From: an uncultured Eubacterium sp.
GTDB lineage: Bacteria > Bacillota > Clostridia > Peptostreptococcales > Anaerovoracaceae
Direction of reading: 5' to 3'
Assembly (NCBI GenBank): GCA_900543485.1
Contig: UQRM01000020.1
Coordinates: forward strand, 1 to 41,279
Length of the DNA: 41,279 nucleotides
Under the pieces are notes generated by a model. That model did not search any database. It was not told where the DNA came from and saw only the letters and a list, made by a program, of their open reading frames with translations. The position numbers and the translations under genes are program-made. Shown here piece by piece: positions 33,281-41,279 of this stretch. Every line of letters begins with the position of its first letter. Positions within the stretch are counted from its first letter, which is position 1.

Positions 33281-34573
33281 TCACAAATTGAATTGTGAGT
33301 GTTTCGGGAGCTTTATTTTTTTGCGACTAAAACGGGTTAGTAAAAATGTTAAAGCAAACGCGCACAGACCGAAACCTGAAATGATATATAAAGATGTGGA
33401 ATGTGAATTGAACGCCTCACTCAAAGAAGTGAAAAACTTAGGACCGACAAAAGCTGCAACGGAAAAGACTAAAAACATTATACCGTAATTAACACTATTG
33501 TTTTTTTCTCCAAATAGATCTGCTGTCAATGCTGGATAAATCCCCATGCAACCACCATAGCAGCATGCCAATGATATCATACATATGATGAATATTTTGT
33601 AATTGTCTGAAGTGCATGCCAGAGCAAAGGCTGCAATGCTTAAAATCAATGCCATGGATATAAGAGATCGGAGCCGGCCGATTTTATCGGATGCGAAACC
33701 CCATATGAGGCGGCCGACTGAGTTGGCTATACCGACGATACTGATGGTAAGTATGGAAAGGTTATCGGTTTCATGGAGGCCTCCAGCTATGACAGCTAGT
33801 TGTTTAGATTGGGAAACTATAAAAAGCCCGGCGGAGGCAAAGAGCATAAACACAGTGGCTGTGAGCCAGAATCGTACATCTTTGAGCATTTCCGACCATG
33901 TCCTGTCATTTCCTGTCTTTTCGTTCGCGATATCTTTTACTGATCTGTCTGGGATGAAGTCTTTCGGGAGCCATCCTCTAGGACAGCTGCTGATAAAAAA
34001 AGCGCTGAGCACGGTGATCGCTGCGATGAGTGCTCCCATTATCTTAAAAGTATGAAGCACACCACAATTATCTATCATGTCACTAATGATAGGTGGAAAG
34101 ATTATTGAACCCAATCCAAAGGAGCATGTTGTCATACCACTGATGAGACCTTTTTTATCAGGGAAAAAGTTTATCGTGTTATTTATGGTGATGCCGTATA
34201 CAGCACCGCTGCCAAATCCAGTAATGATGCCGAAACCGAGCCATATAGCATAAACGTTGTTGGCAGTACCGCTCAAAAACATCCCTGCGAGAATCAAAAC
34301 AGCGCTCCCTATCATGATCTTTGAAGGCTCCAATTTTCTCTGGAGCAGCCCTCCTGCAATCATCGTAAAGGGAAAAACTGCGGCATTGATCGAAAAAGCG
34401 ACTGCCAATACAGAGGCAGTGATATTAGAAGATCCGAATATCGTCGTTGCTTCGTTGACTAGTCCGGCTTGATAGACACTCCAGCAGTATCCAGTACCTG
34501 CGAACACGTTACATATACATGCAGCGATAAGTATTATCCAGCGCTTTTTTTCTGTTTCCAAAGATTTTATCAT
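33281..34573 (-). CDS. MFS transporter, OFA (oxalate/formate antiporter) family
   Basis: A 430-residue, 12-span MFS protein. The N-terminus RWIILIAACICNVFAGTGYCWSVY is OFA-like, as are GFGSGAVYGITINNTINFFPDKKGLISG in helix 4 and WGFASDKIGRLRSLI in the motif-A loop. OFA carriers exchange small carboxylates. It is preceded by AAGGAGC at ATG 34573 and followed by the araC-type gene. The substrate is unknown; it may bring in or export an acid linked to the divergent amidohydrolase. Confidence 0.85.
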   Translation of the reverse strand: MIKSLETEKKRWIILIAACICNVFAGTGYCWSVYQAGLVNEATTIFGSSNITASVLAVAFSINAAVFPFTMIAGGLLQRKLEPSKIMIGSAVLILAGMFLSGTANNVYAIWLGFGIITGFGSGAVYGITINNTINFFPDKKGLISGMTTCSFGLGSIIFPPIISDMIDNCGVLHTFKIMGALIAAITVLSAFFISSCPRGWLPKDFIPDRSVKDIANEKTGNDRTWSEMLKDVRFWLTATVFMLFASAGLFIVSQSKQLAVIAGGLHETDNLSILTISIVGIANSVGRLIWGFASDKIGRLRSLISMALILSIAAFALACTSDNYKIFIICMISLACCYGGCMGIYPALTADLFGEKNNSVNYGIMFLVFSVAAFVGPKFFTSLSEAFNSHSTSLYIISGFGLCAFALTFLLTRFSRKKIKLPKHSQFNL

Positions 34574-35019
34574 AGATATGCTCCTTACTATAAACTATAT
34601 TAAAACGATAAAACCGACTCATGCATTTAAAAGAGCCGGAAACAGAAATATGATGATTTTAAGGTTTTACTTGGATTTGAGGATTATGTCCTTTGAAAAT
34701 GAATGGAAAACAACAGATATCATATCGATAATGTCTGTTTATGATTTATCTTATATAAGAATTTACTTGCAGTCAAGTATTTTTATGAGAGCCTAGCGAG
34801 ACAATGAATATTACCTATTGACGTTTTTGGGTTATAAAAACATGAAAAGACGGGAAACGTCATTGAATCAAAAGAAAATAATGAGTATTCTGAAAATATA
34901 ACAGGAATATGATAATTATCAAAGAAAGAGAATGGGAAAGGTAAACAACATAAGTGTCAGCGGAGAGGATATACAGATGCCTGCTGAATGCAAAGTTATT
35001 TTGAAGTGGGAGGTGCAGT
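34574..35019. other. AT-rich divergent intergenic region
   Basis: This 446-base stretch separates the OFA carrier (minus) and the APC permease (plus). I see no credible gene. A short inverted pair GACGTTT (34820-34826) and AAACGTC (34855-34861) and a TTGACG at 34818 stand near the middle, without a matching -10. Regulator binding sites are likely here but not identifiable. Confidence 0.5.
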
Positions 35020-36387
35020 ATGAATAAGGAAAAAGAACAATCGAAAGGTGAATTTAAAAAAGTATTAGGCTTAGGGTCACTGATATGTTTCGGTTTGGCG
35101 TATATGGCGCCTACAGTAGTTTTTAACTATTATGGCTCTATATCAGTAGAATCTCACGGGATGTATCCGATGGTATTTCTTTGTACAGTCATAGCGATAT
35201 TTTTCACGGCTTTCAGCTATGCAAGTATGACTTCGGTATTTCAAAAGTCAGGATCCGCTTATGTGTATGTACAGCAGTCCCTCAATCCCCATTTTGGATT
35301 TTTGACCGGATGGGTAATGATGTTGGATTATGTGTTACTGCCAATGATATGTTTTTTACTTGTAGGGATATATATGAATACGTATTTTCCGATGGTACCT
35401 GTAGCTGTATGGGTCGTGTTGCTGGTAGTGATGTGTTTCTTGATAAATGCAAAAGGAGTCAGTGGGACAGCAAAAGCGGATACTGCAATAGTTGTGGCGC
35501 AGATGATAATGATGGCGGTGTTTATTGTTGCCGGGCTCATAACTATAGCTCAAGGTGGAATAGATGGAACTTCCAATGGATTTATAGATGGGACCGCGTT
35601 TTACAACCCAGAATATTTTGAGTTGAGGTTAGTACTATATCCGGCGGCAATGTTATGTGTATCATTCCTTGGCTTTGACGCGGTGTCGACATTATCTGAA
35701 GAAGCTAAAAACCCGAAAAAAGATATTCCGAAAGCAATCGTACTGGTATGTCTGGGAACAGGGTTGATATTCACTTTCATCGCCTATATAGCTCAAGTGA
35801 TGTGGCCTGTAGGATGGCAGAATATGAGTGAGCCTGATGCTGGCATATTCGATTTGCTTTCCAGAATAACAGTTATACCGCATCTTGATATCGCTTTCCT
35901 GGTAGTAGACAATATAGGCAGTATAGCTTGTGCATTGTCAGGCCAAGCAGCTGTTATAAGAATAATGTACAATATGGGGCGTGATAATATCATTCCTAAA
36001 AGGATATTTGGAAAGATGAATAAAAATGGAGTGCCTATATATAACCTGATGATTGTAGCAGTAATAGGATTAGTAGGGATTTTGTTCTCAGATAGTCTTC
36101 TTTCGGCAGTATCATTGATAAGTTTTGGAGCTGTTACAGGATTTATATTAGTTAATATATCAGTACCGGCTTATTTTCTCAAAAAAGAAGGCAGAAGAGG
36201 AGCGGCAGTTATATTTAGATACGGGATCATGCCGATAATAGGCGCGTTGATCTGCGCAGTCCTTTGGGTAAACATTACAATGACAGCGAAAATAGTAGGT
36301 CTTGTATGGCTGGCTATCGGAGTTATCGTACTGGCTGTAAAGACAAAAGGGTTCAGGCAGTTGCCTCCTGAGATGGATATAGAATGA
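35020..36387 (+). CDS. APC family amino acid permease
   Basis: A 455-residue, 12-span APC carrier. Conserved parts: LGLGSLICFGLAYMAPTVVF in TM1 (the broken helix), FQKSGSAYVYVQQSLNPHFG in the TM2-3 loop, and LGFDAVSTLSEEAKNPKKDI in the TM6-7 loop. It imports an amino acid or related amine. ATG 35020 follows GGGAGG; the amidohydrolase starts 19 bases after the stop, so both are one operon. The likely meaning is uptake of an amino-acid-type compound for hydrolysis or use by the amidohydrolase. Confidence 0.9.
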   Translation: MNKEKEQSKGEFKKVLGLGSLICFGLAYMAPTVVFNYYGSISVESHGMYPMVFLCTVIAIFFTAFSYASMTSVFQKSGSAYVYVQQSLNPHFGFLTGWVMMLDYVLLPMICFLLVGIYMNTYFPMVPVAVWVVLLVVMCFLINAKGVSGTAKADTAIVVAQMIMMAVFIVAGLITIAQGGIDGTSNGFIDGTAFYNPEYFELRLVLYPAAMLCVSFLGFDAVSTLSEEAKNPKKDIPKAIVLVCLGTGLIFTFIAYIAQVMWPVGWQNMSEPDAGIFDLLSRITVIPHLDIAFLVVDNIGSIACALSGQAAVIRIMYNMGRDNIIPKRIFGKMNKNGVPIYNLMIVAVIGLVGILFSDSLLSAVSLISFGAVTGFILVNISVPAYFLKKEGRRGAAVIFRYGIMPIIGALICAVLWVNITMTAKIVGLVWLAIGVIVLAVKTKGFRQLPPEMDIE

Positions 36388-36405
36388 TACATAGAGGAGC
36401 ATGAG

Positions 36406-38082
36406 ATGAAAAAGATTTATTTGAATGGATGCATTTATACGGAAAATGAAGAGGATGATATTGTTTCGGCTATAGTAACTGATGATGAAAAGATACTGTT
36501 TGCCGGGAACAGAGATTCTGCAATAAAGCATGCCAATGAAAGTTCTGAGATTATCGATCTGGATGGAAGAGTCGTATTGCCAGGCTTTATCGATAGTCAT
36601 ATACACCCGGGGATGTGTTCAAAAAGCGCATGGCATGTGCGCCTTCCATGGACAGAAAATGTGGGCGAAGTGTTGGATTTCGTAGCTCGATATGCAGAGG
36701 AGCATCCGGTGTCAGAAACCCCATTCTTATATTTTGAATATTATCCTACGTCAATGTTCGATGAAAATGGGCCAAGAAAGGAGATGCTAGACGCGGTAGT
36801 ATCTGATAGACCTGTACTGTGCCAGGATTTTGGCGAACATCTATGCTGGATGAACTCGAAAATGCTGGAATTGATGGAGGTGGATAAAAGCACCCCTGAT
36901 CCAAGTTCTCTCGAAACTTTCGTACGTGATGAAGACGGGACTCCGACAGGGTGGGTGAGGGAATTTGCATGGTTGCATTTTGCAGATAAAATGTTCAACA
37001 AATTAGGATGGAAGCCGCCGGAAGAGTTGACTGTAAAACAGATGGAACCTTTCTTCAAATTTATTGAAGATAGTGGAATCACGGCGATATTCGATGCTTT
37101 CATAGAAAGCGATGAGCAAATAAGATCTATATATGAGATGGATCTGGCAAATGAGCTGCATGTATATTATGATGGTTCAGTAAGATTTTGGCGATATAAT
37201 GATCTTCCTGAGAAAATCGCTAAATTACGTGAGTACAGTAAGCTTTATACTACGGAACATATTAAGATCAATACGATGAAACTTTTTCTTGACGGTACTA
37301 ACGAAAGCGGTAATAGCGCGTCTCTCCATGAGCATATAAATGATCCGGGGAATTATGGAGAAATAATGATGGAGGAGGATGAACTTGTGCAGTGCTTTTT
37401 GCTCTGCAATAGGGAAGGCCTTGATATGCATATACATATGGTCGGGGATAGGGCTTTTCGCGTAGGCTGTAACGCTGTGGAGAGGGCACAGGAAGCAGCG
37501 GCTCAAAATGGTGAGCCTTGGGTGTGCAGGCCTGTATTCGCCCATTGTGAAATAATAGATCCTTCAGATATGAAAAGACCTGCTGATCTTGGCATATATA
37601 TTAATTGGAGTTGTCATTGGTCAGGTGGATATTTCGGTGAGGAGGCGATGAACTATTATACAGAAGAGAAGTGGAGGCGGATGTATCAATTCGAGCCTTT
37701 GATAGAAAATGGAGCCACAGTGGCTTTTTCGGCAGATACAGTAACCTTTTACGAACTTCATAGGGCCTATCCGTTTTTCGGGATGCAGGTGGCGGCAACA
37801 AGGGTAGACCCGGAATTTCCTCTGGATGCGAAGAAGTATCCTGGTTCTGTCAGGCCCCCGGCGACGGCGAAAATAAATTTGAAGACATTACTTAAGGGTT
37901 ATACCTTGAAAGGTGCAAAGCAGTTGAGATGGGATGATAAGATGGGCAGCTTGGAAGCAGGGAAAAAGGCAAATTTTATTGTGATAGACAAAGATCCTTG
38001 CAAAATCTCTCCTGATAAATTAAGTGAGATAAAAGTAGAAGCTGTGATATTCGACGGAAAGTTGGTGAAAGGAGAGCTGTAA
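36406..38082 (+). CDS. Metal-dependent amidohydrolase family 3 (YtcJ-like)
   Basis: A 558-residue amidohydrolase of the YtcJ/amidohydrolase_3 group. The beta-sandwich and N-terminal metal motif are seen in VVLPGFIDSHIHPG (HxH at 64-66); later histidines are in HIHMVGDRAF and FAHCEII, and a C-terminal Asp is in VAFSADTVTF. LKGYTLKGAKQLRWDDKMGS and LEAGKKANFIVIDKDP complete the composite fold. Members hydrolyse amide or cyclic amide bonds; most have no known substrate. Start at ATG 36406 follows AGAGGAGC. It is probably co-transcribed with the APC permease. Confidence 0.88.
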   Translation: MKKIYLNGCIYTENEEDDIVSAIVTDDEKILFAGNRDSAIKHANESSEIIDLDGRVVLPGFIDSHIHPGMCSKSAWHVRLPWTENVGEVLDFVARYAEEHPVSETPFLYFEYYPTSMFDENGPRKEMLDAVVSDRPVLCQDFGEHLCWMNSKMLELMEVDKSTPDPSSLETFVRDEDGTPTGWVREFAWLHFADKMFNKLGWKPPEELTVKQMEPFFKFIEDSGITAIFDAFIESDEQIRSIYEMDLANELHVYYDGSVRFWRYNDLPEKIAKLREYSKLYTTEHIKINTMKLFLDGTNESGNSASLHEHINDPGNYGEIMMEEDELVQCFLLCNREGLDMHIHMVGDRAFRVGCNAVERAQEAAAQNGEPWVCRPVFAHCEIIDPSDMKRPADLGIYINWSCHWSGGYFGEEAMNYYTEEKWRRMYQFEPLIENGATVAFSADTVTFYELHRAYPFFGMQVAATRVDPEFPLDAKKYPGSVRPPATAKINLKTLLKGYTLKGAKQLRWDDKMGSLEAGKKANFIVIDKDPCKISPDKLSEIKVEAVIFDGKLVKGEL

Positions 38083-38178
38083 AAATGCTGTAAATGAGTG
38101 TGGATTTTCGGATCATATACAGGCGCGAAAAGGATTATCTGTCTAAAAAACAGATATGTCAGTAAATTCTAAAAAGTC

Positions 38179-38207
38179 TTGACAAATAAATCGGTACTGC
38201 GTATAAT
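38179..38207 (+). promoter_or_regulatory. Perfect consensus promoter upstream of the peptidase leader
   Basis: TTGACA, 17 bases, TATAAT, full sigma-A match. Confidence 0.9.
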
Positions 38208-38332
38208 CTAAACAGGAACAGTCGATGGAATGCGGCAGTTTTTTGGAAGAGACATAGAAAGTTGAGAACCGAAAGAGAATACACTAAGTAAGCTCATCGC
38301 AGATCAATGCATTATTTGCATTGATCTTTTTT
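38208..38332 (+). promoter_or_regulatory. Structured leader ending in a terminator (candidate attenuator/riboswitch)
   Basis: About 95 bases of leader can close through CGATG (38223-38227) with CATCG (38295-38299). A strong terminator follows at 38301-38332: AGATCAATGCA pairing with TGCATTGATCT, then TTTTT. The peptidase gene begins 65 bases farther on, so expression needs readthrough. Fragments such as GGAAGAGAC, ACCGAAAGAG and GCTCATCG recall, weakly, the glycine aptamer; I do not claim it. Confidence 0.5.
38301..38332 (+). terminator. Terminator in the peptidase leader
   Basis: An 11-bp perfect stem, 5-base loop and T-run, between a consensus promoter and the downstream gene. Confidence 0.85.
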
Positions 38333-38396
38333 ATTGTGAAAAAGGAAGACGTCACCGTAAATATTCGGTGCGGCACCTGAAGAGAGGAGTGGTGTG

Positions 38397-40496
38397 ATGA
38401 AGATGAAAAAAATTATAGGTGTGACATTGGCAGCAGTGATGGGTCTGTCATGTCTGGCGGCCTGTGGAGGGGGTCAGGAAGCAGATTATCCTGAGGATTT
38501 CCAGGCATTTTTGGATTCATTGGATACGGAATTTTCTTATGAAGTGGATAAGACTATATCTGAGATGGGAGATGATCCTGCCCTGGGATTCAGATCGGCT
38601 GGATCTCCTGCAGAAAAGGAGACAGCAGAATATATCAGACAGACAATGGAGGATATCGGTCTTGAGAATGTTACCGTCGATAAGGTAGGGTTGGACGGAT
38701 GGACCTTTAACGGAGCGAATATAACTTTTACTAACGCCAACGGTGAAGAACAGAAGATAGATCTAGGCGGATATCAGACGACTATCCAGGCGGAAAATGA
38801 GACTATAGATGTGGTATACCTTAATAAGGGAACAGCCGAGGATTATGAAGGTGTGGATGTTACAGGGAAGTTAGTGCTGATAGATATAGATCAGAATGAA
38901 GAATGGTGGATAAACAACCCTGCGTATCAAGCCCATGTGAAGGGTGCCAGAGCAGTGCTGGCCAATTCAGCAATGCCGGTGGAAATGGATGATCGTATAG
39001 GAACTCAGGACATATGTGGTCCGGCTGACGCGCCAGCGCTCGGTATAAGTCAACAAGACACGGACGCCCTCAAGGAGGCTATAGAAGCTTCTGGAGAGGA
39101 CCAGATACAGGTAGTATTCAATGCTGATTCTGTGGTCACGGAAGACGTGGAAAGTCAGAATGTATGGGGTGAGATACCGGGGAAAACAGATGAAGTAATA
39201 TATATGATGGCCCATATGGACGGATATTTCCACTCCTTCTATGATGATGCGTCGGGAGTGGGATTGATCCTAGGTGCGGCAAAGGCTATGATAGACAGTG
39301 GGTACGAGCCAGACAAGACCATAAGGTTCATATGTCATGGCGCTGAAGAATGGGGAAAAGTGGACAGCCAGTCTGATTGGGCCATAGGTTCCTACAAGCA
39401 GATAACGGAAGTACATCCTGAGTGGGCGGAGAAAGCTTTTGCTGTGGTCAATATAGACGGAGCCTACTGTGTTGAAGGAGAAACCACATTCGGGATATCA
39501 GTAGCCGAAGAGCTGTATAGCTATATAAGCGATCTGGTGCAGCCGATGCTGGACGCGTCTGATTATGAGTACAATTATCTGATGCCGCCTAGCACATATA
39601 AGGAAGATTTCAATTACATGACTTGTGGAGTACCAGGAGTAGCAACTGCAAAGGGTGAAGAGACGTTGTTCTATGATACTGCATATCATACCAGTGCGGA
39701 CAGTGATGAAGTCATGGAATTCAACGAAGACACATGGCTGTGGATGCATACGCTTTATGGAAGGATAGTGTATGCCTTTGATGATCTGGCAGCCAGGCCG
39801 ATGGATTTCGGGACACGATTTGAAGCACTAAAAGAGACTATAAATGATGAGGTGTCGGGAGACAATCAGCTGGCAGAAAAAGCGGAAGCGGCGATAGAAG
39901 CGGCCAAGCCTGTGACTGAAAAGATCAATAAGCTGAATGCGGATTATGAAGCAGCTGTGGCCGATGGCGATACGGCTACGGCAGAAGATTTGAGGAATGA
40001 GGCCATAGCCCTCAATAGTCAGCTTCATAAGACCTACAAGCAGGTGCAGGATCAGCTGCTGCATCTGGATGGCGAGATGACTGCCGTATTCCCTCACGAG
40101 ACGAGACAGGCCAATGTGGAAAACCTTCAGGGAGCTATTGAGGCTCTCAATGACGGCGATGCCGAGACAGCTTACAACGATTACCTTTCGGGGATAAATA
40201 ATGGATGGTATGCCATGTTCTTCGATAAGGAGACTGTAGATCATTTTAACAACAGGTGGCTTGAAGGAATCGAAGGGACGTGGGCGGAAGGAAAAGTCGA
40301 TCCGATGGATTGTTATGTGGATGAGATAATCAGGAGCCTGATGGATAAGGTGGAGAGCGGCAATACCGATTTTTCGGCAGAGATAAGTCAGCTTCAGCAG
40401 CTGCTGGAGGAACAGGAGGCGCTTCTCGACACTGTGATACAGGAAGAGGAGGCTAGCCTGGATGCCATCACAGAGACGCTGAACAGCCTCAAATAG
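38397..40496 (+). CDS. M28 family zinc aminopeptidase, lipoprotein
   Basis: A 699-residue protein with a lipoprotein signal peptide (KKIIGVTLAAVMGLSCLAAC, lipobox LAAC, then a GGG spacer). Residues 40-250 include a protease-associated-type region; the M28 catalytic part has zinc ligands in AHMDGYF and YDDASGVG, the catalytic Glu pair in GAEEWG and the last zinc His in YHTSADSDE. From about 480 on it has an unusual 220-residue helical extension with coiled-coil heptads (ISQLQQLLEEQEALLDT). It would trim peptides outside the cell, tethered to the membrane. ATG 38397 follows AGGAG (7-base spacing); GTG 38394 is alternative. The leader at 38208 probably controls it. Confidence 0.9.
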   Translation: MKMKKIIGVTLAAVMGLSCLAACGGGQEADYPEDFQAFLDSLDTEFSYEVDKTISEMGDDPALGFRSAGSPAEKETAEYIRQTMEDIGLENVTVDKVGLDGWTFNGANITFTNANGEEQKIDLGGYQTTIQAENETIDVVYLNKGTAEDYEGVDVTGKLVLIDIDQNEEWWINNPAYQAHVKGARAVLANSAMPVEMDDRIGTQDICGPADAPALGISQQDTDALKEAIEASGEDQIQVVFNADSVVTEDVESQNVWGEIPGKTDEVIYMMAHMDGYFHSFYDDASGVGLILGAAKAMIDSGYEPDKTIRFICHGAEEWGKVDSQSDWAIGSYKQITEVHPEWAEKAFAVVNIDGAYCVEGETTFGISVAEELYSYISDLVQPMLDASDYEYNYLMPPSTYKEDFNYMTCGVPGVATAKGEETLFYDTAYHTSADSDEVMEFNEDTWLWMHTLYGRIVYAFDDLAARPMDFGTRFEALKETINDEVSGDNQLAEKAEAAIEAAKPVTEKINKLNADYEAAVADGDTATAEDLRNEAIALNSQLHKTYKQVQDQLLHLDGEMTAVFPHETRQANVENLQGAIEALNDGDAETAYNDYLSGINNGWYAMFFDKETVDHFNNRWLEGIEGTWAEGKVDPMDCYVDEIIRSLMDKVESGNTDFSAEISQLQQLLEEQEALLDTVIQEEEASLDAITETLNSLK

Positions 40497-40515
40497 GCAG
40501 AGGCTGTTATCAAAA

Positions 40516-40564
40516 GGAGAGACGGTCGCATCAGGAATGTCCGATGCGGTCGGCCTCTCTTTTT
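40516..40564 (+). terminator. Terminator after the M28 peptidase
   Basis: GAGAG..CGCATC pairs with GATGCG..CTCTC around a 10-base loop, followed by a T-run. Confidence 0.85.
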
Positions 40565-40588
40565 GCCTTTCGGGAGGCATGCGGTTTC

Positions 40589-40597
40589 TGATATAAT
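40589..40597 (+). promoter_or_regulatory. Extended -10 promoter
   Basis: TGATATAAT (TGn plus TATAAT), 31 bases before the ATG at 40628; no good -35. Confidence 0.5.
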
Positions 40598-40627
40598 TTA
40601 AAAACACGGTAGAGACAGGAGGCTGCG

Positions 40628-41279
40628 ATGAACCCCATAATAAAGAAAATATCTGTAATAACCGCATGCATAGCAATTTTTGTCTTCACGGTTTTTGCGA
40701 TTATAGAAACGACTACATTTTCTCGAGTACTCAAGGAAACGACTGATGACAAACTGATTTACGAAACAGAACAGTTCGCTAATCAGATGAGTATGGTGTT
40801 TGAGAACGCGGAAGGCTCGGTAGATGCCCTATGTGCTCAGGTATCCCACGGTTTTCATCTGGAACGGCAGTTGGAGGATCCGTTATATATCAGAAGCTAT
40901 ATGGCGGAGTATTCTCCTGTCATCAAAGATACACTGGTGGATATAGAGGGCTCCCAAGGCCTTTATGTTACATTTTCACCTGAGATAACTGACAGGGATG
41001 GCATCTACGAGATCTGGTATTCTTACGATAAAGAAGGCCATATCAGGGAAACTGATGCCATGAACAACGGCATATATTACGAGTCGTTCGAAGATGAGGA
41101 CTTCCCGACAATGAAGTACTGGTTTTCCGCTGTCGATAAGCCGGGAGAAGGTGTGTGGACAGAACCGTATATGGATTCAGATATAGGCCAGGAAGTGATG
41201 GCTTATTCCCGCGCTGTCTATATAGATGATACGCTGGTGGGCGTCGTAGGTACGGATATATATACGACTTATACTACTG
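40628..41279 (+). CDS. Cache-domain membrane receptor, N-terminal part (cut by window end)
   Basis: 217 codons are open to the window edge. An uncleaved signal-anchor helix (KKISVITACIAIFVFTVFAI, residues 5-24) is followed by an extracellular dCache-type sensor (residues 40-217, with WTEPYMDSDIGQEVMAYSRA, then DDTLVGVVGTDI). This is the standard front end of a chemoreceptor, sensor kinase or diguanylate cyclase; the output domain lies outside. ATG 40628 follows AGGAGG. Cache domains often bind amino acids or other small ligands, which fits a neighbouring peptidase, but the ligand is unknown. Confidence 0.85.
   Translation, partial: MNPIIKKISVITACIAIFVFTVFAIIETTTFSRVLKETTDDKLIYETEQFANQMSMVFENAEGSVDALCAQVSHGFHLERQLEDPLYIRSYMAEYSPVIKDTLVDIEGSQGLYVTFSPEITDRDGIYEIWYSYDKEGHIRETDAMNNGIYYESFEDEDFPTMKYWFSAVDKPGEGVWTEPYMDSDIGQEVMAYSRAVYIDDTLVGVVGTDIYTTYTT

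Noticed and set aside
38208..38332. Glycine riboswitch assignment
   Set aside because: Only scattered fragments resemble the aptamer; the conserved core is not intact enough to name it.

Overview
The window looks like DNA from Clostridia-type anaerobic Firmicutes, but I do not think it is one continuous genome. It reads as three blocks joined at two abrupt breaks. Block A (1 to about 960) is AT-rich and holds the middle of a beta-propeller sensor. Block B (about 960 to 7695) is AT-rich and holds the tail of an ABC substrate-binding protein, a TetR regulator, a BCCT transporter, a selenocysteine-containing betaine-reductase-type GrdH/GrdI pair and the C-terminal part of a YkvI-like membrane protein. 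Block C (about 7695 to 41279) is mostly clearly richer in G+C. Both breaks fall inside coding sequence and each leaves two unrelated half-proteins, as expected of a chimeric metagenome contig or of real recombination. The rpsO-pnp pair, a Trp T-box, a group-B-like [FeFe] hydrogenase and a fructose PTS cluster suggest a Clostridia lineage for block C, possibly Anaerovoracaceae/Family XIII; that placement is inference.

Block B, minus strand: a consensus promoter (6928-6956) drives grdI, grdH and a BCCT carrier. The in-frame UGA of grdH is followed by a SECIS-like hairpin. The genes fit uptake of betaine and its reductive cleavage to trimethylamine and acetyl phosphate, with reductase components A and C encoded elsewhere.

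Block C begins with a truncated TetR gene divergent from a four-gene operon: an Old Yellow Enzyme/FAD flavoprotein, a 14-helix-type MFS carrier, a short-chain dehydrogenase and a GntP-type permease. A 13-bp inverted repeat and a consensus promoter lie between regulator and operon. This is the best candidate for an undescribed catabolic or detoxification module. Next come a noncoding tract with repeated AGCGATAG motifs, a Trp T-box with an orphan TrpB2, the hydrogenase, rpsO with a structured leader, and pnp.

A sugar-uptake block follows: DeoR/FruR regulator, 1-phosphofructokinase, fructose EIIABC, HPr, Enzyme I and GAPDH. It puts the whole PEP phosphorelay next to a core glycolytic enzyme. 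Convergent to it are a 2,4-diaminopentanoate-dehydrogenase-like gene and a MerR regulator; the dehydrogenase promoter has the 19-bp spacer and dyad typical of MerR control. Then come a collagen-like surface protein (54 unbroken GXY triplets) and a FAD oxidoreductase with a TTG start.

The right end carries an AraC regulator and OFA-type MFS carrier (minus), an APC permease and YtcJ-like amidohydrolase (plus), a leader with a terminator ahead of an M28 peptidase lipoprotein, and the start of a Cache-domain receptor cut by the window edge. I saw no tRNA or rRNA gene, CRISPR array or insertion sequence.
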